Source of the DNA: Arabidopsis thaliana
Taxonomy: Eukaryota > Streptophyta > Magnoliopsida > Brassicales > Brassicaceae
Assembly (NCBI RefSeq): GCF_000001735.4
Contig: NC_003071.7
Coordinates: forward strand, 18,575,443 to 18,639,442
Reading direction: 5' to 3'
DNA: 64,000 nucleotides
The stretch's first letter is position 1, and each line of letters starts with the position of its first letter. Below, in pieces: positions 55,285-64,000 of the stretch. The notes under the pieces are model-generated. The model did no database searches and was not told the DNA's origin. It worked only from the letters and a program-made list of their open reading frames with translations. Made by a program: the position numbers and the translations under genes.

Positions 55285-58200
55285 CAAAGGAAGATATATA
55301 GAGAGAGAAGAGGTGAAAGGAGTGAGAAGGGAAAGGGGATATTAATATATTAGAGGGTAAAAATTAAACAACAAATGCTCTAATTGTAGCCTCTAGGTCG
55401 TCTACTATTAATTTCGTTAATTAATTCGGTAATACTGTGTGTATATATATAATGTGGTGTATTATACATTTCAATTCAGCGATACATATATTCTTTAAAG
55501 AAATTCTCCAATGGGTTATATACAATTTTAGGTTTTGAATAGTATAACAGAGTCAGCGGTAGTGAACCAGCAACATAAATGGAATAAGTTTGGATGGTGT
55601 AGAACAGATAACACAAACCAAATAAAAATAAATATGCCGGTGTTTAATAAGACAATAACTATTTATATAATTTTTCATTAAATCAAGTGGCCGAATAAAA
55701 TTTATGATCGATAAAATAAACATACATTAGTTTTTTTAATAAGTTTCGGAACTACACCCTAAACACCATTTGAATAAGCAGTTCATTTTTTTCACAAACA
55801 GTTTTTTTTATACCTTTTCCGTATATTCTTATAAATTGTATTGCCACATAACAATTGAATTGTACCACCACTATACCGCACTCTTTGTTTTTATTTATCA
55901 CAAAATGCATAATCTTGACAAGTGGATCCAGATATTAAACAAATGTTAAATTACTTTGAACATAATATTAATTGACAAAAGAATTGGACAATTTCTTTAC
56001 AAATATCACTTCTTTTTTTTTGATAAAAATATACATCTCACTTAGATCTTTTTTAATTTTTAATTAGTCAAATGATGCGAGTTATTATTAAATCTTTGTT
56101 GTCAACATCCAATATAAGATTTCTTTTTGATAATGCCTATATTAGAAATTCGGTTGACCATGCGGTCTCACCCTTACTAGAAAACGTAGACATTAAGCAT
56201 CTATACCGTTGTACCTCTAAGATGACCTTGTGGTCACAAGGAGACAAGACTGATGACAAAATAGTTTTGAGGATATTATCGCTTAAAGATGGACCTTTTT
56301 CTATCTGATCTCAAACAATTACAAACCTAATTTTGCAATCAATTAAATTTTGGTCTATACAATTAAAAGCACATGTTAATATATGAAAATAGCTATAGGC
56401 ATTTATGTTTCTATATAAATAGAACAAGAAATTCTAACTAAAGAATCAAATTTATAGCTACTATACAAAACTTTCGACAAAAATATGAGATTGGATCAAT
56501 ATAGCGATGACCACTAAACTACAAACCACTTCATGATCAATTTTGAAATCTTAGGAAGAAGATATTGTAGTACTAGTATGAACAAGGGAAGATTGAGGCA
56601 TACATTAGAAGATTCGCGAGCTTAGGCTTTGGGGTTGGGGTTGCACGTGATGACACATGTAATGTGTTTGCAAGTAAGTTAAGAAACGACGAAGCTCTTG
56701 AAAAAAAATTTAAGTGAAAAAAGTTTTAAAGCTTTGACAATAGAATTCGCAGTTCCCAATGGAGGAAGAGAAGAGAGGAGAGAGAGAGGGCGGCAGAGGT
56801 GGGGGGAAGAAAGGGACGTGTGCATGGGAGTGATTAAGCGTCGCCTCATTCACCCGTTGTTGTCATTCCTTAATTACCACTGCCATTACTTTTTCTCGTT
56901 TCTCTATACAATTCCTTTCCTATTTTTTTAATTTTTTTTTTAATTATTAGTATTTAATTTCAATTGAAACATACTTTGTTTTGTTTGTTTGTATCATGTA
57001 TGTATATGTAGAGATAAACATGATGCTCCATTTTTATTGATTGGTTATCATTAGCTTTTTAGTCAATTATATGATTGTTTTTTCCCCCTCCATTTGAATA
57101 TTTGGAATCATCCAAGTCTAGACTTTCCATGAAAGCGAAAGTAAATTAATTCTATTTTTGTAGTTAAAATTTCCGAGTTAACCGGCTGCTTATCAATATA
57201 CTAGTTTTATATTTCCGTTTAACTTAAATCGTTATTTTGTTGTTTTAAAATATTTGGCATTTATCACTTAATAATTTACGCACGCTCTCAAATGTGTATC
57301 CGAATTTCATTGATTAGGATAAGGAAACTATATGATTTATCTTCCTAGCTATTTTCTAGATTACAATTTTATTTTTAGTTTGTATTGCTTTTGCTGGATA
57401 AGAAAACTCTTTTTAACTAAGAATTATACAAGGGAAACAGCCAATATACTAATGTAGTGTTTCTCAATGATAGTTTTAAAAGCGCCATGAATATGTACGT
57501 ATATATAGGAACACCATATTGGTGAAAGCCACGAGCAAAACTCCACACGTAATTAATTTCAAACCTACATATGATTTTATATAATATTCCATTCTCATTT
57601 CAAGTATAGATGTCTAAGAAAATATCTATGCACCTACTTGCGAAAATGATGCAATGCATATATCATATATGTTTTGTCCCACCAATTGAAAATAACTCCT
57701 TAGCTTGTATATCAATATTAATTAGTATTTGTTACTAATCGATCCGAAGAATCATAGAATTAGATTATGTAATGCAAAATCAATCGTGTTATTGCTACTA
57801 GTATTTCCTGCCCCCAAACAACATTTAAGTGGTTAAGTTAGTTAATATTTCGTAATCTCACAAGCAATTATTCATATGGTTGTGCAATCCCTAACATTCG
57901 GTTACCGAAAAAAACACATTATTTTGTAAATTCAGCATAACTTAACATATGAAGAATCAAGCTCCGAAATATTGCAATCAGCTACTATTTATTGCCTCAC
58001 AATTAATAACATTTAAGTGGTCATATAAGTGTTTGACAAAGAAAAAAAGGTGGTTATATCGGTAAAAGGTCGACCAAAGATGCAAATATAAAAGGCGGAA
58101 GTTTTGAGTATTAAGGCGTGCATAATTTTTGGTTATAAGGAAGGAAACGTTGAAAATGTTGGTCTGATCATACTTTACTAGAAACGTATATAATGTTAGG

Positions 58201-61200
58201 GTTAGCCCACACTTTTGTCGCAATTTGGGCGATGGGAATGCAGAGATAGTACACACATGTATTGGAAATTTAAATGTTTATATACATGCATGTATGTGTG
58301 TTCTGAGATCATAGGCGTGACATTGACATTTCCCTATTCTTTTCTCTTCTGATTGGTTTAGAAAAGCTTTTGCCATAAACCCCCAATCTATTTGTACATC
58401 TAATGAGAAAGTACTTACAATTTAATTGAAGCAATAATTCATACTCTCCACTTCTCATATATATGCATGATTATGAAATAATTCTTTCAGTTTTTTACTT
58501 TTCGAAAAAAGTAACTAATTAACTTGCCAATGATGTTTCAATCAATTAATTGATATCCATTAATTAAAACGAACTTAATTCTTCAAATGGTGTGTGCATA
58601 ATAGATTGTCTGGGGACTTTCTCCTTTCGAGAATAATATATCATCTTTTACTTATTATATTAGTTTTGTTTTTTTTCACAAACATCCAAATTGTAAAGGT
58701 ATAAACTGAACCCCACATGTCTGAAAGTAAATATTAGTGTCAATGGAAGTCAACCATCATTTGTCTTTGGAGATCAATTATAGACACTAATCAAGTTCAC
58801 TACAAAAAAGTAGACAAAGCCCATTACTATATAAGAAATAGCAACAGATGTTGACAACTTTTAAAATATCATCTCACAAATTTTATGTCGTTTAATATCA
58901 AATTTATCAGCACCGACTAAAACCGTGTTACATGGCAGTACACTTCAATTGTTAATACTATTTCTGCTTCACTCGTTAAACTCATTTTAGCTACTAAAGA
59001 CATTGAGAAGAGAGTACTACTTGTATTAGTTAAATATACAGTAGTTTGAACCATTCTAGTTCCGAATAGTAAAAGTATGTACGCATCTATAAGATCAGAA
59101 ACTCTGTTGTTTACAAAATTAATAAAAACAAAAATGTGCCCTATGCTTGCTACTTGGCAGGGATGAGTTAGAAATGGGCTGTTGCGCAGAACAAAGAATA
59201 ATGGCTTTTCAAAGTATCATATTTTTTATATATACACACATTCCTATATACATACATAGATGTGTGTGAATAAAGCATTTACTTATTCTGTGCTTGAAAA
59301 AGGTATCAGATATGAAGACTATAGGGTTTCTCCAGTTCTATTTTCTATCTTCTTTTTATACAAAAACTACGATTCTGAAAATCTTATTCAATTATTAAAA
59401 AGCAAATGGGTTTTTGTAAGATTCCGCTTTCTACATAATTCTTATATAATTGGCCTGAGTAAATTATAGAGTAACAAATTCTCGGATATCAAGGAGAGCG
59501 ACAGTGTGGGTAAAACAAAATTTACGAGTGGGTTCAAACTCTGAAAGTGAGTAAAAAAGAGAACGATGTTCACATGTACATGCATTTTATTTCATTTTGT
59601 CAACAATATAAATTACTTGAATTTAAATATCCTGATGTTGATACTTCACCCATACTAATACAAACCACTAGATTATATACTTTGGTCACGTATTAATGTT
59701 TTATGTGTACACCAAAACATTTATTTTTGAAACAAAGAGATTAAGTAGCATTAACACTCAAATTTATCAGAGAGAGAAAGGCTAACTTCAACTATATGTT
59801 TTTCTACTCACCAAAAAAAACTATATGTTTTTCTGAAAAATATCATCTATTCTACAAAACCATATTTAATAACTACGAAAAATTTTAGTCAATCGAACTC
59901 AGATCGTGATATCGTAACAACTATAATGAAAACTACTATAATACAAATTTCATTCTGTACAAATTAGATAAAGAAATACTCATTTTTATACATAATAAAA
60001 ACAAACAAAAAAATTATAAAGAGAGTTAATTTTGTGCGATCCCTTTAATACATAGCCTATGTATGTATGGGTGTATGAATTGTATTTTAAATTCTATACA
60101 GTAGTTTTCACTGCAACGAGTAGAAAAGTAAAATAAAAGAAGAGTACGGAGTGGAGAGCTAGAGAGAGTAGGTAGGTCATAGGTGGATAGGGTAGAGAGT
60201 CATGTAGGCTAATAGGTTAAGCATGTTTATGGACCGTCCAGGCTCCTCGGCTCCGACCCTATGGTCCGTCTCTTTGTCTTTATGTCGCAGGCTTCTCTCT
60301 GCCACGTGCATTCTTTTCTCTCCTCATATTTCCTTGTTAGGGCACAGCAACATGCCAAATTGGACATATTCAATCCCTCTCTCTCCCACTATATGTATTT
60401 TCTATTCTTGTTTCATTATTGTTATGTTATTAAATCTTTTGATGCTTAATTATTAATCACGTCCTACATTTCAGCGAAGCCTAATCAAAGGCAAGAATGC
60501 AACATATGACTAGATGAGTGATGAGTCCCGATTACAACTCTGATAAATGAACTTCGAAGTACGACCTGCACTTCCTCTTTTGATATAAGATAATCGAGAA
60601 TTGCACCTCGTATATCAATCATAATAAAACCTCATTAGTTTATGGTTAATAGTCTATATATCTTCAATTTAATTATTTACTAGGATAATTTCCCATTAAA
60701 TACTTTAAATTTGACCATACTATTTCAACCACACTAATGTGTATATTGCACTGACGATAGCTTGCTTTAACTTTTTGGCATTTATGTATGTGTTTACCTC
60801 TTTAATATTTTGTGTTTAATTACATTAAAGACACATTTACTCTTTGACATAACATCATCTGCAAATCGTAACTCAAACGTGATGTGATACAAACGAAAAA
60901 ATATACCGCTAAAATGTAAACAATCATAAGAATGTTGTTGCATTTAACAATCCAACTCAATATTAACCATTACAAATCTCAGATAAAAATCTCGGTAAAT
61001 TATATACGGAAAAATTATGAGTCTTAAACCAACGTAGACGAAGAATAATTCCATGAGTTTCATAAGTCCGATTGTTCCTAAGGGTTTGTATACCCCGATC
61101 CGTGAGTAATCGAATATCGGTGATGGTTCAATGGTTGATTAGTGTACTATACTATAGTCTATAGACATCACATATCAACTGTCTTTACAAAAATTATAAT

Positions 61201-62246
61201 GATTATTTTTTTCACTTTTAACCAAAAAGAGAAACTGAACCTCTTCTGATTCTCTCGAGTGTTTTATTGTCTGAAAATTCGTAAGAAACGGTCTCCCATT
61301 GGGAAGCGCAGAATCTAAACAAGCTTTTATTTAAAAAAGAGCCTCTGATTCCTAGTCCTATGTCCAGCCAATGTAAAGCAAAAAGCCAAAAGCTAAAATA
61401 TATTACAATCTCCTCCCTCCAAAAGCAATATTCAAACTATAATTAGTATTAGATAACGAATCATACGTTGGAGTAACTCTTTGTTACTTTCCTCGTTTAG
61501 CCTATATCTTTTACGAGACTATATCCATCTATATTTTTCTAACCCAAATTGTTTTTGATAGGTCCACAATAATTTGACCATATAGTTATTACTTATTAGG
61601 AACGAAAACTTAGAAAAGTCAATCAGGCCTGGCTATTATGTGGGCTTTGGCCCACCACAATATCTCTAAACCGGTACGAACCACATTGATTAGCACTTCT
61701 TGAAACTATATGTAGGGCACATAAGAGTATAGACAGGAAAATAAATACAAGGGACTGGATCATCATTAGTGAAGTGTGTACCCACTCAAAATAAAGAGAG
61801 TGAGGCCTTTAGATATTATGACCTGAGTGGATGTAAATGTAAGCTGAAAGATGAATTTATGAGTTGGATTACTTTTTCGTACAAAGTATTGTGGTCGAGA
61901 GGACCAAACTAAGGGAAAGAGAGAGTAATAAAAATCTAACATAATAAAACAGAGCATAATGTGTTGTATTGGACCACATTGTATGTTGGACCAATGTTGA
62001 AGAATTTAAGCGTGTGGTAATAAAAAGTAAGTACCTGAATGAAGTCACATGGGTGGATCTTTGATGTTGTGAAATATATGTTTCGAATTTTACTTTTACG
62101 ATATGATTCAGGGTGTAATATTGTCCTACAAACATATAACCCAACATAATGGCAAAAACACAAAAGCAAGAAAAAACTTGTAAAAAAATCGATCTAGGGA
62201 TGTCAAGGCAAACTCGTTTTATAGCTTAGGTGTATGAACATTCTGT
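55285..62246. other. About 7 kb gene-free region upstream of FIL, downstream of GOS12
   Basis: No gene recognised on either strand. FIL is transcribed away from it, so it is likely the FIL regulatory region and part of the GOS12 3' flank. Frames at 56072-56308 and 60223-60456 are short and unsupported. Notable: a direct repeat AACATTTAAGTGGT (57820-57833 and 58008-58021), a repeat AACTATATGTTTTTCT (59790-59805 and 59819-59834), a GA-rich then C-rich patch at 60110-60320 with a G-box at 60303-60308, and otherwise AT-rich sequence. Published FIL reporters use a long upstream region, which fits. Confidence 0.5.
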
Positions 62247-63621
62247 TTATTTTGAGAGCCAGTAGATGATTAGAAACAACGTACAAGCAGCGATGACAGC
62301 GGAGAGGATAAGTGTGTCCCGAGAACGTTTCCTTTTAATTGAGCCTATTAATTGAAAAAACCAAAAGTTGCTTAAGGATAATAGAAGGCTAATGAGATTA
62401 GTTGAGAATATCATATAGAGGTTGAATAGAGATACCAAGTAAGCCACGAATCACTGGGAATTTGTCTCCGAGATTTTTTACTTTCCCTTGAACATCTGAA
62501 AACAGAGATCGTTGAGAGCCAAGAACTGCTCTTGTCGCTTGAGCTTGACCAATCACATCATCAATCTGCAGCCAAATTCTCCATAACATCCTCATTAGAA
62601 AATTACCTTACAAAGTGGGCTATTATTAACAGAATATAACACTCAGATTACAAATGCCATGATTACAGAAAGTATCTTACATGGGATATACTTCCATGGA
62701 TTGAAGCTCTCTCCCTTAACACTTGCACACCTGGTGACATACTACCAGAAGCCTGCAGAAGCAAAAACAGAACCCAACTTCCAATCAAAATGTGAGCATA
62801 GAAGAATGTGTATCTCCAATAATAAGAATATTCATTTTCTAAACTAAGAGGCTATAGGATCTTTACCTTATATTCACTTATGTCATCCCTGACAGAACTC
62901 AGAAGCTCAGCGTGTTCTCTCAACGAGTTTATATTTCCTTTTATTCTTCGAAACTCCTACAAGTTCACATTAAAATATCATTATAATGAAAAAATAGGCC
63001 CTATAATACGTATGATTTCATATTACTACAGAACACACATAAGTATCACTAAACAAATCTACACTAGTGCAAAGGGGTTTTCCTTTTCAAAATGGGACTG
63101 CAATTACTCAGCTAGTATCACTGATCACTGATGCATGATACGCAAACAGTGGATAGGAGTACCAAAACTTTGTTCTATGCAAAGGCATCTATCAACTTAT
63201 CTACCTTATGCATAATGCACCAAAATTATTTAGCTGAAGATTGTTGCATCAATAGCATGATCAGAATTTTCAAGTTTGAGATCCCCGATATATTACTAAG
63301 TTATAATTCTCCAAAATGTCATTCAAACTTCGAAAAATAACAAATAAACTTACGTGATGGGGATAGCTATTGAATACAACAAAGAGCTTAGAAAGGAAAG
63401 AAGTCAAATATGGTGCAAGAAAACCTGGGTATATTCATGAAGTATATCCCTGTGCCTTGCTAGTTTTTGAGTAACCGATGTTGTGGGTGCAGCAGATGCA
63501 GCACATCTACTCATGGAATCATTAATATCCAACAACTTCTCAAGCAACGATTGAATTTCCATCTCCATAGACTTCCATGATCTCCCCGATCCAACGGTTG
63601 GAGACCCAGTGTCAACATACC
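62247..63621 (-). CDS. GOS12: Qb-SNARE GOS12 (Golgi SNARE), 5' end outside window
   Basis: Golgi SNARE for retrograde and intra-Golgi vesicle fusion. Exons on the minus strand, 5' to 3': 63621-63425, 62956-62867, 62752-62681, 62565-62436 and 62344-62247; they join in frame and end at TAA. The N-terminal helical region YVDTGSPTVGSGRSWKSMEMEIQSLLEKLLDINDSM is followed by the SNARE motif (about HGSISHIDDVIGQAQATRAVLGSQRSLFSDVQGKVKNLGDKFPVIRGLL), with the central Qb glutamine in QRSLFSD, and a C-terminal transmembrane anchor (TLILSAVIAACTLFLIIYWLSK). This matches GOS28/GOS12. The exon before 63621 ends with one base of a Gly codon and is not inside 63622-64000, so the N-terminal exon lies beyond the window. 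Confidence 0.95.
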
Positions 63622-64000
63622 CTGAAACCAAAACACATTTCAATACTTTCTCATAATTCATAACAAGATCAGTATCTGATACATACAACAATGCAATTCT
63701 TAAAAACTGAAAGCTAATGCAAAACAGTAAGCTTAACACACAAAAATTCTTCTTACCTTAGTCATTCACAGAAAAATAATTTTGACAGGAATCTGAGAGA
63801 AACATTACCAATTTTAACTTTACTCTACCAAACACCACACATGAATTAAGCATTGGGGAAGCATAACATAGACTGAGCAAACAATGGCGATCAAATTCAA
63901 TTCGGTGAAGAGATCATATCCAACATTGATTCCTAGATCTATATCACATTACAGACTACTAACCCCCACATTCAGATAGTAGACATAACAGCAACATTCA

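Noticed and set aside
56072-56308. 78-codon frame in the FIL upstream region
   Set aside because: No known domain, no promoter-like context and no splice partners; length is within chance for AT-rich DNA.
60223-60456. 77-codon frame with Ser/Leu-rich start
   Set aside because: Its first part falls in the GC-richer island, but a second frame is also open and neither shows family resemblance.
1-64000. CRISPR array, prophage, plasmid or transposase genes
   Set aside because: No regularly spaced identical repeats with unique spacers, no transposase or integrase frame, and all coding regions are plant nuclear genes.

Overview
This is plant nuclear DNA and almost certainly Arabidopsis thaliana, distal long arm of chromosome 2. 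The DNA is AT-rich, genes have short AT-rich introns with standard plant splice sites, and the gene order matches a stretch I recognise from memory as about At2g45030 to At2g45200: mitochondrial EF-G, 4-MMP, GATA2, an RHIP1-like gene, Sec61-beta, CYCP3;1, a Brf1-like gene, EXPB4, a C2H2 factor, SPX3, a RING gene, PVA12, CDS4, HAM1/SCL27, ATG8E, DRN1, FIL/YAB1 and GOS12. Locus numbers are recall. The exon models were built by hand from reading frame and splice sites, and each closes in frame.

Layout. 0-3.3 kb: 3' half of mitochondrial EF-G, then intronless 4-MMP. 3.3-7.5 kb: long non-coding stretch with G-boxes upstream of GATA2 (7.5-8.4 kb). 9.2-12.8 kb: two minus-strand genes, an RHIP1-like coiled-coil protein and Sec61-beta (which has a 5' UTR intron). 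12.8-16.2 kb: intergenic, then CYCP3;1. 17-19.9 kb: intergenic, holding a frameshifted receptor-kinase relic and a degenerate minisatellite. 19.9-22.6 kb: 14-exon TFIIIB (Brf1-like) gene. 24.1-25.8 kb: EXPB4. 28.2-29.2 kb: C2H2 repressor-type factor. 31.0-40 kb: dense plus-strand cluster of SPX3, a divergent porin-like gene, a RING membrane protein, PVA12 and CDS4. 42.7-44.6 kb: HAM1 (minus) with its miR171 site. 49.1-51.3 kb: ATG8E and DRN1. 53.0-55.1 kb: FIL/YAB1 (minus). 55.1-62.2 kb: seven kilobases with no recognisable gene. 62.2-64 kb: 3' exons of GOS12 (minus).

The genes do not form a pathway; each has its own promoter. Regulatory logic visible in the sequence includes two PHR1-type P1BS sites before SPX3, a perfect miR171a complement in HAM1, and an 11-bp-arm inverted TGACGTGT pair before ATG8E.

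I see no viral, phage or bacterial system. The most unusual item is at 32.4-34.0 kb. The promoter, leader and first codons of the RING gene look like a diverged tandem copy of those of the porin-like gene beside it, with the ancestral start codon surviving as a two-codon uORF. That suggests a chimeric gene born by local duplication.
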